From contig JBAMDO010000058.1 in assembly GCA_037074765.1 (NCBI GenBank), forward strand, positions 62,001 through 126,000: DNA of 64,000 bases. The letters run 5' to 3'. Shown here one piece after another: positions 24,701 to 36,598 of the stretch. The notes under the pieces were generated by a model, which worked only from the letters and a program-made list of their open reading frames with translations, ran no database searches and was not told the origin of the DNA. This DNA is from Mansonella perstans (Eukaryota > Nematoda > Chromadorea > Rhabditida > Onchocercidae). The stretch's first letter is position 1. Each line of letters begins with the position of its first letter. Made by a program: the position numbers and the translations under genes.

Positions 24701-24991
24701 CTCAACCACAAAACAAAAGCAATACTTTTATTTTTGTTATTTATTTCCTATATCATAGCAATAGAATTTTTCTGGAAAAATACAAAATTTCAAACTTTTC
24801 TCAAAATTTTTCAAGAATTGGACTTTTTAAATTGAACTTCTCCTTTTTAAAAAAAAATATATATGAAAAAGAAAAGAAATTGAAGCATTTCAAAAATCTG
24901 AATCCTTACTGGATTAGTTCATCGTGCAGTTTAAACGATTACACAGTGGAACGGTGCTGCAGAATTTTCACTTATTCGCGCAATTTTAAAA
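21770..24991. other. Intergenic region, nothing recognised
   Basis: About 3.2 kb of AT-rich DNA. Long open frames on the plus strand at 24605-25240 are Phe/Ile/Lys-rich, show no family motif and overlap a better minus-strand candidate, so I do not call them genes. Confidence 0.45.
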
Positions 24992-25108
24992 TTAATCAGT
25001 CAATTTGCTCATATTGTATGTGTTGGTTTGTTGCAACAAACTTAATTGTTCACGCAATTTCATATTTTCGCGTAATTCTTTTTGGAGAGTTCCATTATCG
25101 AAATTTCT
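24992..25108 (-). CDS. Candidate last exon of an unidentified coiled-coil protein
   Basis: After an acceptor (TCAACACAG, ending at 25109) a 39-codon minus-strand segment reads RNFDNGTLQKELREN, then MKLREQLSLLQQTN and ends in TAA at 24994-24992. The spacing of leucines and charged residues is that of a short coiled coil. I found no matching upstream exon, and the Ly6-like gene lies next on that side, so its parent gene is unknown. It may be a relic. Confidence 0.28.
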   Translation of the reverse strand, partial: RNFDNGTLQKELRENMKLREQLSLLQQTNTYNMSKLTD

Positions 25109-25719
25109 CTGTGTTGACGATAACTTTGAAAAATCTTTATCAATATCAATTACAAATTATCACGGGAATAGATGCACTTATTGCTGCAGCTGAAACTGAA
25201 CTTGATAAAATTAAAAATGGAAATGTCGCTCTTCTTCGTTAAATGAAGCGTTGCGACCTAGAAAAGTTTTAAAAACTTAAGGGCAAACTGATTTTAAATT
25301 ATCTCTCAAATTCACTTCTTTTTTCATAATTAAAGCAAATCAGATTTTATCAATTCATCAATTATATTAAGCATTGGTGTTGTATTTCAGATGTGAAATA
25401 TTCACTTAAAGTCAAATTTTCATGAATGTTGGTGGATTCACACTTACTTTCAGTAATTTTATAACTGGATAAAAATTAAGGAAAAAAATCTCATTGAACT
25501 CAGTTTGAAAGTTCATGGAATTCCATTCAGCAGGTATTTATTCCAGTTAAATTTTACTTCGATTCTGTGTTTTTTTATTCTGCTTCCTCTTGCTTAACGA
25601 ATAAAAGAATAGATATCAAAATTGAATGTTTATAGTCTATTTTAGAAATTCGAACCGAGTGATTGTAATTGCGATTTTATCGAAAAAATATTTGTACGTC
25701 TTTTATTGGCATTTTGTCT

Positions 25720-25725
25720 TTTATT
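25720..25725 (-). promoter_or_regulatory. Possible polyadenylation signal of the Ly6-like gene
   Basis: AATAAA on the minus strand about 115 nt beyond the stop of the Ly6-like gene, a typical distance for a 3' UTR. Consensus match only. Confidence 0.35.
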
Positions 25726-25840
25726 TCTGCCAAATTCAATTTTCAGTTGCGTGGTTGAAAGTCTTTAAAACTCTTGGCAAACAAATTTCTCCTTGCAAAG
25801 AGTTTTTTTGATAATCACAACGATTTTGCAAAATTTAATA

Positions 25841-26643
25841 TTACATAAAACTTGACAAAGTTATAAAAAATATTAAGGAAAATAAATAATTATGAAGTGA
25901 ACATATCAAAGCGTTGTTGCACAGATTACCACTACAGCGGCAAATTGAAGGGCTGTGATCAGGGTGGCATTTCATATTGTTGTCAATCATGTTAGCACGA
26001 TATATGAGTCTTTGGCAGCCACGCATGACAAATTTTAAATCTAAAAAGTATTTAAGTTTCATTACTAGGATATTCTTAAGCAATAAATAAGCAAAATTTA
26101 TCAGATCAGCGCTAAAAATGTTGGCTAATTTTATTTCATGTTTTCCAAGATTAAATTTAATCGAAATGATGTAAACCAACACACTGAAAATAAGCACAAA
26201 ATGTTGCATAAAACTCAAAAAGGCTTAAATTTGAAAAAAATTTAAATTCGAAGTGCTTACAGAATAATTCAACCAATTGTTATCTCACACATATCTCACT
26301 TTCACAGCAAAATATGAAATAAGCATCAAATTTACAAACGACTTTAAATAAAATTTGTAACAGCAATTTACTAACCTTTTTGCTGTACTGTGATTTTGAC
26401 ACATTGATCATCCATCGAGCAGTTTGTTTGTTTTATGCTCTTGAACTCGATATCTTCTGAGTTGATACATGATCTAGCAACTGGTGGTAGCGTAAAAGTC
26501 GAGTAAAGCACAGTTTTGAATGCTCGCTGTGCATCCTTACTAATATTAGAGGGTAGATTGGATGCGCAGTGATAACACTGGAGTGCTTCACTATATAAGA
26601 GTAATAGAAATTCAAGAATAATTAATGTCACAATGACAGGCAT
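25841..26643 (-). CDS. GPI-anchored Ly6/uPAR-fold protein
   Basis: Two exons, 26643-26376 and 26040-25841, join in phase 1 to 155 aa. An N-terminal signal peptide (about residues 1-20, rich in L/I) is followed directly by LQCYHCAS, the usual start of a three-finger Ly6 domain. Ten cysteines lie in the mature part, ending in the diagnostic CRCSGNLCNN, the family's C-x-C-x4-CN close. The last 20 or so residues are hydrophobic (LFSLIFFITLSSFM) after a small-residue stretch, as expected of a GPI attachment signal. There is an NCS sequon. Such proteins act at the cell surface, often binding receptors or channels; in C. elegans the family includes odr-2 and its homologues. The specific partner cannot be inferred. 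The gene stands alone. Confidence 0.82.
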
Positions 26644-26726
26644 TACGTTAATAATTATTATACCGAATTTGAACGAATTTAACGTTTTCGGCTTGCTCTT
26701 ATTAAGGGATTCTGTTTCAAAGAAAG
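26644..26726. promoter_or_regulatory. Short divergent gap upstream of the Ly6-like gene
   Basis: Only 83 nt separate the Ly6-like start codon from a possible plus-strand ATG at 26727. No TATA box is seen. Confidence 0.2.
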
Positions 26727-27340
26727 ATGGAAGAAATTGAATATATTGAAGAAGTTAAACTGAACTTCTGAAGCAGCAAATTGAAAGGACAGTAGTGCAA
26801 ATAAAAACGACACCAGCGCCATTCAAATTTTAGTGCAGAAGAAAACAGAATTTTTCGAAAATTTTGTGAGACAAAATGATTTTTTGGGACAGCTACCAAT
26901 CCTAATGATTGTGCCACGGAGTGATAGAAGACAACTGATATGATGTTAGCACGATTGCAGTTCAGGAAATAAATGAAGCAGTGAAGTTACCATGGAAACA
27001 GGAAAATATTAAAGTAGTTTGGGATGAAAAATATCCACTTCTTGGAACTATTTGCAGTTCTGGAAATTCAGAAAACTTGAACTATGTAGAAAAACTCGTG
27101 TTAATTATCACATGCTGAAAAAGAATGGTGCATCATTCAAAGAGAAAACTTTTATCGAGGTGATGATCTATGATGGATCGATGAATATATTAGTTTATCG
27201 ATATGGCAAGAGAAGATAGAGAATGGATAGGAAATAAGCAGGTGAAAACATAAATGCTTTTGCAAAAAAACCTCAAGCTTGTAAAAAAATCGAAGAAGCA
27301 ATTTGGCCAAAAAAGTCATTTTTCCATTCCATTTTGATTT
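26727..27340 (+). pseudogene. Possible decayed plus-strand gene, family unknown
   Basis: Protein-like segments appear one after another in different plus frames: a short ATG frame at 26727 (MEEIEYIEEVKLNF, then stop), a segment after an acceptor at about 26836 (QKKTEFFENFVRQNDFLGQL), one from about 26936 (AVQEINEAVKLPWKQENIKV, then WDEKYPLLGTICSSG) and one from about 27110 (FKEKTFIEVMIYDG), broken by stops and frame changes with few usable splice sites. This is the pattern of a gene that has lost its frame. I do not recognise the protein. A real gene with unusual short introns is less likely. Confidence 0.28.
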
Positions 27341-29510
27341 CAGACTGAAATTCATCCAAGTTAATGAATTTAATAACAAAATTTATGCAAGAATGATAGG
27401 TATGTTCCTGTCTGTAGTTTGCAAACCGTATTATAATTATCAGAAGCTTAAATTTCTTGTTATTTCACTAAATCAATCAAGAGCATAATTTTCTCAAATC
27501 TGTGGAGCTTAAATTATGAATTCTAACAAATTACACAAATTAAGTGATCACTATCAGTTATAAATCACAAATCAGTCAATGTTTCAGACTAATAATTTGA
27601 TCAACTTTCATCCTTTTGTTTCCTAAGACTAACATTTTTTTCAAAAAATGTTAATTTCGAATTTTCTTGCCTTAGAAAAGAATTTCAGTGTCCGTCAATC
27701 TCTGCCAACTCGCGCATGTCGAAGGAAAATGAGTGAGCTATCTTTTAGTTACACGTACGTAAATCGGAACTGCTTTTATTTCGCAGTACCCTCACAAAAA
27801 AGATGTAGCATATGAATTCAATTGCAAAAAGCGAAGTTTAAAAGCTTGCAAAGAAGCCCTGGTGAAATATGTAAAAGTTAATTTAATTTTTTTGCAATCA
27901 TTTGACCTATTTTGAGACATCAAAGAACAATTGCTTTCTTGGTAATTGTTTCTGAGCAATTAACAAACTTTTTTATGGTGAATGCAAAGGAAAAAATTAA
28001 AATACATATTTGAATTTACTCTTTTTTAAAAATTCACATATTTTCAAGAACTTATAATTTATTTTATCGTTATCCAATGCATAAATCAATTGTTGATAAG
28101 AAATATTTGTAGCGAGTAAAAAGAGATGTTTACTGCTTTGACCAGCATCTGAATAAATAATCATCAAATAAAGTCTACATCCATAAACGATGAATTTTCT
28201 GTAAACTCAAGTTGGAAATTGGGTTTTTGATAAAAAATTATAACTGTTGAGTTATGCTGTAAATTCAGTTTGCGAAAAGTCCGTAAAACAACTTTCAAAT
28301 TTTTGAATTTAAAATCGTATCAATTGTTCCTTCAAAGAATGTCATCGGAGCTGAAAATGTGAAAAATTAAAACTTTAGTGTCTTGTTAAAAATTAAATTT
28401 CTAGAACGGGAAAATATTCAATAATAAATTCTATAATAAATAGAAATAATAAATTCCCAACCAAATATTTTGTCGCATTCTAACTCAAATCATCTGTAAA
28501 TGGGCTTCATTTGTTTATTTTCATTGACTAATGAAATTCATTATTTTAATGCCATTAATCCAGCTATCGTTATCATCATCATCATCGTACTGTTATTATA
28601 ATCGTTATCAGTATCACTATCACCATTATCATCATCATCATTCCATTCTTTATCGCTAACCTGTCACCAATTTAGTGAAAAATGCATTTGCCCAGCATGA
28701 GGCCGGTTTCATCGGATGATTTACGACCCGCCTAAAAATTTGTGTCCGTACCCCTATCTCTCGTATACAACACCTAAATGGTAATGTTTTCACTGGTCTG
28801 TACGTTTGCGCGTTTGTTTGCGTCTGTTTGCTTGCTTCATTGCCTATACAATTTAAATCTTACAATTTTGGTGTTCAATAAAATTTAAATTTTACAATTT
28901 TGAGTATCACTTTCTGTTATTTCAAATCGCTTTCCTAAATCTATATCATTCATTTTCAAAAGGAGTGAAAAAAAGAAAGAGCCGCGGGTTAGATGATAAT
29001 TAACATTATTCTTCTGAGACCAATTTACCAGGCCTTGAAAATTTATTTTCAGTGTTGTCTCTTTTACCAGTGAAGAGACAGATGAAGACAAAGCAGAGGG
29101 AGGAAACAAAAATTTTTACAAAGCGAACAAAATTTGGGTTGTCACAGTCATAAACCAGTAGTGAACTGCTCCCGTATCAGCCATCCTTCTTCGTCTTTCT
29201 CTTCGATTACAGTAGTCAGTTTGTGAAATATTTGTCAAAGCGTCGCAGATTAGTTAGGAAAAAGAGACATCTTTCATTTGCCATCGTATATTTCGATTTC
29301 GCATTGCTTATTATTGTCACACTACAACGCCGATTGCTTTCAGCTTCTGAATACTGATCATTGAATTCCTATCTCTTTATCATCCAGAAGCTTGTTTGTC
29401 TTGGTTACTGAACAAGATTACCTGAATGCAATACGATCGATGACTGTTGCTTGCACACATATACGGTGGAGCAATGTGCTACAACAATAAGCTGAAGACG
29501 AGCACTGGCG
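27341..29510. other. Intergenic region upstream of the Wnt gene
   Basis: About 2.2 kb with no supported gene; it must contain the Wnt promoter. A minus-strand open segment at 28885-29106 lacks an ATG and has no family motif. A more GC-balanced block at about 28660-28830 and 29160-29510 precedes the Wnt start. An ATC-rich microsatellite is listed separately. Confidence 0.45.
28565..28643. repeat. Imperfect ATC/ATT trinucleotide repeat
   Basis: Interrupted runs of ATC, ATT and ACC units over about 80 nt, about 900 nt upstream of the Wnt start codon. Confidence 0.9.
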
Positions 29511-32500
29511 ATGAATTATATCATCTTTCTACTACTCTTTCTCGATTCATTTGTCGATTATGTCATCGCAATCTCATGGCTGTAATTTTTTCTCGAGATC
29601 ATATTTAACTCTTAAATATTAATTTATATTTTTTATTCAATTGCCTTACTAGCTTGACTAAATTTTATCGGTTATAAATGACAAGATCATGTCAAATTTT
29701 TAGTGTTCACAAATCTTTTTCACACTTATATTTTCCTAAGCCGTTCCCCATAATTTCTACAAGTTTTCACAAACAAAATCATGTGATCATTTTCATACTA
29801 CTGCCGTCGTGAGTTGTTGAAAAATTAAATCGACATAACTTTAAGCATCAATTTTCGAACCATCTCAAAAAAACCAAAATTTATTTATGCACAAGAACTG
29901 ATTAATTTAAAATCTAAGAGATGCTGATATTTCTTACTTGGATGAGCAAGTGGTGTATCTGATCCATATTTACCATCTCTAATTCCAAATGGCCGGAGAT
30001 TAGCATATAAGAAAACATGAAAGCTTCGAAATATTTTCTGCAAAAAATCCAAAATCCTATTAAGTTCGTTTGGTAAACTAAATCACTCTATGTCTTCGAT
30101 GACACTGTCACTTATTTTCTGCAGACGATTTCATTTCCCTTCCCCTTCCTTCATCAAAAGAATCTAATTGCAAGATAGCTGTAGAAATTAGTCAAGAAAA
30201 GTTACCATTCATATCAGTGGATGGCATTTGTAAATTGAAATCTAAATTACAAAATCCATAATCTAAATTGTCTTGTTTAAAGGAGAAGTAAGAATACAAA
30301 CAAAAGTTGTGCTAGAGATTCTTTTTCTGCCTAATAAAAAATTGAAATGTTCAAAAGGCATTAAATCTTTTTTGCCATTTTTGTTTCACACATTTGAGCT
30401 GAATTCTATGCTGGCGCCATTTTGGCATATTTTTTAGTGACGAATTCTATCACTTGATCTTAATTTTGTTCATTTTTTAATGCAAATTAGAATGAATCAA
30501 ATACCTGGAATAGGCCAATGATCAACTATTCAATATTGACCGGTGTTAAAAATTCTAAAAAGAAATGCTTGTTCTTTTTTCTCAAATTCGAAACTAATTT
30601 AAATTAAATAATAATAGCAAGAGAGAATATGGCCAAATGAATAATGAAATTTAAGAAACTTTTTAAAATTACCAATAGTTACTAATTTTTTAATCGAGTA
30701 ATTTTGTTCAGATAGTTTTCGCTTTTCGAGAAATATCACTATCGATTATGCGAATGAAATATTGTGTGAAGTCAATAGCCAGTAAATGCAATAAATTATT
30801 ATTAGCCAAGAGCATAAGCATGGCAATTGTCCAAATGCAATTGATCAATGACTTCTAGACAGAATTTAGCAAAATCATTCTCATTTTCATGTATCTTCCA
30901 TTACTACTTCATTCATAACGATAGTGAAAACGAATAGCATCACTTAGTGGATTTAAAATTTCCTTTTGAAATGATAGATAACATTTGATGAGTGAAATCG
31001 ATTGGTTGTTGAGCAATAACAAACGACGACGATGATACGAGCAGCAATCTATCTGAGCGAAATGAACAGCAATCCTTCCCACCCCTGTAGGCATCAATTT
31101 AGTTCAGCCAACGTCATTGTCTTTTCCGCCCTATCATAGTTTGATAATTTACAAACTACCGTATCTCATTCCTCCCATTCCATCCCATCTTATCCAGGTA
31201 GTACTTTGCAATCAAAATACATTCCTTCCTAGTAAAAAAAAATGGCTTTTTTTGCACGCGAAATTTGTTAGCAATCAAGAAGTAATCTTAACTAAACATG
31301 GAAGAATCTATGCTTTACTTTAAGCATTTCATTTCTACATTTTAATTTAGCTGATTTTAAGATAAGAAAATTGATATATTATTCAACAATTAGTTATCCA
31401 ATGATTAGTACTGTGATGCTTAATTATTGCATCTCCGACTGTAGTCGTCCTAAAATGAAGCAAAGAAATTAACTTTTAAAAGATCATTTAAAAGATTACA
31501 TATTATTCTTTTTTAAACAAAGCCGTTACACAGTATCATCAATTAAATTGCGAATAAAAATTGAGAATTTTTTTCCAGAGCTTTAAGCTTGTCCAGTTCA
31601 AAGATAGACCGATTGCATCCACAATGGTCATGTCGGCATCTTCATGGACTCAATCGCAAACAGGTCATACTAGAAATTTGTCAAAATTAAAAGATTGAAA
31701 TACGAGATTTCAGGAAACAAGAAATTTGTTGAATAATGAAGCATCGAATAATGAAAATAATCAAACAATCTTTCAGCTTGATTTAAACCTAGCTTCTGAA
31801 GAAGACTTGCTTACATGACACAACACTGTAACTTTCCTTCTATCATTCAAAAATTTAAAATGTGATTCACCACGATAGTTTACCTTGCATATAATATAGG
31901 ATTAGTAAAGTCTGTATCATAATATGGAATAGCTAATCTTTACAATGAAGCATAGGCTCTATCATAATTATCATCGATAGCAAAGTCGTAAATGTATGTG
32001 ATAGTGAATATTGCAGTTAAGGTTTTGTCGACGTAACATCGAACAGATGGATAGCATAAAAGCTGGTGCCCAACTCGCATATTCCGAATGCCAGCATCAA
32101 TTCCACCAGAGAAGGTTTGTCTGTCACTGCTAAATTGCAATTGTATTTTAGTAATTTAGCAATCGTTTGAAACGGTTGTCGTATCATGGGAATCAAAAAA
32201 ATCAATCAATAACTTCACTGATAATCACTCTTGAATGAATGTCGCAACTATTAATATATTGCAATGTTAATATATAACTTTTAACATAACTGTTATTATT
32301 TTTATTGCTGAAGGATTTTTGCTAAGTGATTATTATTTTTAAATAAAGCCTTGCACAAGATAGTTTGTTTAAAGTCATTTGTAACAAATTTAAATAATTC
32401 ATTAATTAAAATTAAATTCAGAAAGTAAATTTCAATACGAAAACGCTGATCAATTAAAATTTTTCAAATTTTCTAATTTCAAAACTTTTCAATTTCCAAA

Positions 32501-34764
32501 ATTAAGTTCTATTTCTCAAATTTTAATTCACTGATAAAAATGTTCTAGTTTAAAGAATTTAGCTCTTTTAGATGGAATTGCTCACTAATAAATCCACGCA
32601 CGAAGGAAGTTTTTGGTGATATGATCTTAAATCGTGGTACTCGGGAAGCTGCTTTTGTTCATGCTATTTCTTCCGCTGGGATTGCTTATCGAATCACAAG
32701 GTTTGTCGTACAAGAAACTGTTTTATTTGAATGCTGCTCACAAAATCAGTATTTTATTAATGTATTCAGGGACTGTTCTAAGGGGTTGATCAATAAATGT
32801 GGCTGCGACTTAAGTGCTCTGAAAAGAACAGATCAGTTCAACTGGAATGGATGCTCGGATAATGTCCGATATGGTGTTGCTGTATCAAGAGCTTTCGCTG
32901 ATGCTGCTGAGAGGGGCAAAAATCAAACGCTTGAACGGAAAATCATGAATTTGCATAACAATAATGCTGGAAGACAGGTAAAGGAACGTTCATGTATCAA
33001 AATAGACATCAGAAAGTGTTTAAGCTGATAAATGAAAGACATCAACCATACGCGCAGAATCGAATGATACAGATACGAATGATATATGCTCTTTTATTTC
33101 TCTCTTTTACTCCTTCTTTTACGACAGGTACTAGAGCTGAACACTCGGAAGCAATGCAAATGTCATGGCTTGAGTGGTTCCTGCGAAATGAAAACATGCT
33201 GGAAATCCATGCCAACATTTCGGTAAATCTTTTCACAGCCAAAAGACAAAATTTTGAATTGGCTTCTAATTGTTATCATACTTGAAAGATACAACCAATG
33301 ATAATAGTTCCAATAAATCTTTTTCTCTCTCTTAAGATTTTGAAGTTCACAAAGATCAAAAATGAATCAAGAAAGGCAGGATTTCTGAAATATTTTCCTG
33401 ATAATAATTAAAAGATGACACTTGGTTTAATATTGATATAAGATATTAAGTTTGGTTTTCAAGGTCCTTAATTGCTTTTTACTTGCTTACTGATATTCGG
33501 TGCATTATATAGGGAAGTTGGAAAGATAATCAAAGACAAGTTTGATGGTGCCACAGAGGTAGCGGTCGTTGAAGAGGACAGTAAACCAGTAATGGTCCGA
33601 AAAAATGTCAATTTCAGAAGGCACACTAAAACTGATCTCGTAAGTTGCAGTCTTGCGTGATTCTTCTGAAGTCGAAGTTAAAGTAATCACTGGAATTTCA
33701 GCGAACTAGTTGCTTTACACTCAATAAGTGCATTTTTAATTAATTGCTCATTTATGAGCTTAAGAAACAAAATATAATTTATTGGTTTCCATATTGCAAG
33801 AAGCTGTCATAAAAAATTAAAGACAGAAGAAATACAAATCGAACATTGCAGATTAAAAAATTATAGATTAAGAATTAAAAATCAAAAAGATTAGGCAATC
33901 TATTATAATTAGTTATCATTATTATTATTATTATTTTCCTTTATTATTTAATCTGCAATCTTTATTCCTTCTATGATTTTAATTTGTTGCATTTAATCTA
34001 TAATCTTACACTTATGATTAATAATCTTCAATTTTTATTTTCTGTAGCATAATCTCCAATCTATAATTTTCAATCTATATCTCTTTCTTGTTTAATTTAT
34101 AATCTTTAATTGAAGAATTTCAATTTTTAATCTAAAATTTTTAATTTTTCTCCTCATTCCTTACTTTCTATTCCTTATTCTTTTTCTTTGTTTATTTTTC
34201 ATTTATTTACCGCTTACTCTCATACTTGTCATTTACCCTTATTCGTATTATTAAGGTTATCATTATTGCTATTGTTATTTTGAAGGTTTATCTGGAGTCC
34301 TCTCCTGATTACTGCGAACCAGATCCGGAAAATGGTATTTTGGGAACGCATGGACGCCTTTGCAATGTTTCCTCACACGGTATCGATGGATGCGACCTGG
34401 TAATTTTTAAATTTATTTTAAATATATTTTGATTATTGTGCGATGTATTTTTTACTATTCATCTTAGCTGTAGATTTCTAAAATTTATTTTATTCTTAAC
34501 AAATAATCTCACAATTTGAGTTCACGAAATTTTAAATTTCATACTTATTTCATTATTTCCATTTTTTCCTTTCGCACAAAATTTTCTGTTGTCATTGTAT
34601 TTAACATTATTATTATGTTTCGTCAATCTTAGATGTGTTGTTATCGTGGATTTGATACGCGAGTGCGTAAGGTAATGGATCGGTGCAATTGTAAATTTCA
34701 TTATTGCTGTCGAGTGATTTGTCAACCGTGTGAAAAAATCATTGAGGAGCGTATTTGCAAATGA
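29511..34764 (+). CDS. Wnt ligand, Wnt4/CWN-1 type
   Basis: Secreted, lipid-modified ligand for Frizzled receptors. Nine exons join in frame to 352 aa: 29511-29581, 31579-31663, 32017-32114, 32572-32700, 32770-32977, 33128-33222, 33513-33639, 34286-34399 and 34633-34764. A signal peptide (residues 1-20, [20 protein letters not shown]) leads into ISWLAL. Family landmarks follow: RRWNCS (84-89), [15 protein letters not shown], the lipidation motif CHGLSGSC with the acylated serine expected at 213, KFDGATEV, and the C-terminal domain ending KFHYCC and EERICK. I count 24 cysteines, the full Wnt complement. Sequons lie at 87, 179 and 298. [25 protein letters not shown] and [11 protein letters not shown] are closest in my memory to Wnt4, whose C. 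elegans counterpart is cwn-1; class assignment is less certain than the family. The first intron (2 kb) is by far the longest; intron 4 is only 69 nt. Dishevelled lies downstream in convergent orientation. Confidence 0.96.
33840..34150. repeat. Degenerate minisatellite in Wnt intron 7
   Basis: Many imperfect copies of a unit near TAATCTATAATCTT, with the opposite orientation (AGATTAAGAATTAAAAATC) at the left end and an ATT microsatellite in between at about 33917-33937. The unit is diverged, so copy number is approximate. Confidence 0.7.
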
Positions 34765-36477
34765 TAATTATTAGTTGTTTATTTACTGCGCTTCTTGTTT
34801 TAATAGGCTCTCTACTCATAGGGCACTTCTGAGTAAAACACTATCTGCAGGTTTTAGCATCATTTCAATAATTTATTTTGCTATGAAACATCGAGCTAAG
34901 TCTGCTGTGCATGGTGCATTTAAACTTTGAATGTCTCATCGTTTTTTTAGATTTTTTTAAAACTAGCCATATGAGTCATTTTCATTAGCGTATGTTTTCC
35001 GTGAGATCAGAGCTTTTTGATAATTGAATTGTTGACAGTGAAAAATTCAGTTCAGAAGAAATTTAATTTCACAGTACTTAAATTCTTGAAATTCTATGAA
35101 AAAGGAAAACTCTTGAGTGAATAGATTTCATTCTTCTTGCCTGCTATTTTTTTCCTTCTTTCTTTTTCTTCAGGTCTCCTGATTCGAGATTTTTTCCAGG
35201 ACAGAAGAACTTTTTCGATCGAAAAGATCAAAGCAACAATAATAAATTATTTCGTATTTGAAAAAACGTTTGATCATAATTTATTTACTGTTTAATTAGT
35301 TAAGTTTTCTAGAACTGCATTATAAAGAAATTTGACATTAAACATCTTTATTTCATATAAATTGCTAGGTTCTTCAAATTGCAACTATCGAATTGTACTA
35401 AGTCTAATACGAGTAAGCCTTCAATCTCTCAATGGTAAATGATAAATTCAAATTTTCATAGGTCTCTGCCTGCAAATTCAAATTACTTATTGTGGTATTT
35501 GTTTAACGTAAAGTATCTATTTAATTGTTGTGATTAGAAATATTTGAAATTCTGAACAATTCACATATATGCATTAATATTTTCATTATGGACGTTTCTA
35601 TGATTAATTATACACTTTGCCCTGCTCGCTCATTCCTCGTTGGTCTCATTTTTGAAATCGATCAATCTTCCTATTTTGCTGTTTGTTTCTATTCAAATTC
35701 AAAATTAACTCATACGCAATTTATTATAGACATTTATCTTATTTTTTTTATTGTTTGTAAGCAGTTATTCAAATAAAGAGGACAATGAAATACGCTTCAA
35801 TTTGCTAATTTTCTCGAATTTTGTTCATTCTGAAAATTTATCATTCAAATTTTAAATTCTTATTGATTTGACTAATTTCAATTTTCATGTAATTTTATTT
35901 GATAGTCTTAGAACTGCATTGGGGAAGTTGCTTAAGAATGTTTTAGATGTTTGGGAATCTGGATTGTAAAGAAAAAATTTTTTAAACAATGAAATTCCGC
36001 AAGTCAATTTCGCAGATCATATCAACTGCAAATACTTGCTGAAAATTAAAAACATTATAAATCTTTGCTGTTTTTTTTTTAAATGATTGAAATTTTTTTA
36101 TAGTTGAAAATTTCCGAATTCCAATCTTAATAACTTTTCGCAGACTATGAAGTGTTGAAAAAGCAAAAATCTAGGAAATAATACTCAAATTTCCATGCAC
36201 TGCAGAAAAATTGACAGATACAATGGATTTAACATTTTACACGAGGTTCATCTCAGCATAGTTGATAGCATTGCTTTCCTGTGAAAATGTACGCAATTAT
36301 TATGGTAGCGAAATTTATGAAAGAAATATCGTTGTGTTCATTGGACTTAATAAAATAAATTTGTAAAAACTGTGAATACATTTTCACAAATGTTACTATA
36401 GAATATGAGCCCATTGCACTGGGAAAAATTTCCGGAATTCAAAGATATTTTCGTAAGTAAACGAAAGATGTGCTTAC
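34765..36477. other. Wnt 3' flank, no gene seen
   Basis: AT-rich DNA after the Wnt stop codon. It includes the 3' UTR, of unknown length. An open frame at 35588-35776 has no family motif and no splice context. Confidence 0.45.
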
Positions 36478-36598
36478 CTGAAATGCCTCTGATCTTTAAG
36501 ATTACATTATTAGACGCTCCTTTGGTAGATTTAAAATAAATGTAAGGCTTAGTTTCTTTCTGCACTTCTATCTTTAAAAGGTGCAGCAGAATTTTCAT
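36478..36598 (-). CDS. Candidate first exon of an unidentified small gene
   Basis: ATG at 36598 opens 40 codons with protein-like composition (MKILLHLLKIEVQKETKPY, then STKGASNNVILKIRGIS) and ends at a strong donor, CAG/GTAAGC. Possible second exons after acceptors at about 36423 or 36371 give only 7-10 more residues before a stop. Short peptide gene, first exon of a longer gene, or chance; I do not recognise it. Confidence 0.28.

Noticed and set aside
24605..25242. Plus-strand open frame of about 211 codons
   Set aside because: It has no ATG at its 5' end, is rich in Phe/Ile/Lys/Asn, shows no domain and overlaps a better-framed minus-strand segment. Most likely chance in AT-rich DNA.
28885..29109. 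Minus-strand open segment upstream of Wnt
   Set aside because: No ATG, no clear acceptor, no known motif.
32992..33285. Plus-strand open frame of 97 codons
   Set aside because: It runs through a Wnt intron and reads the next exon in the wrong frame; the correct frame there encodes CHGLSGSC.
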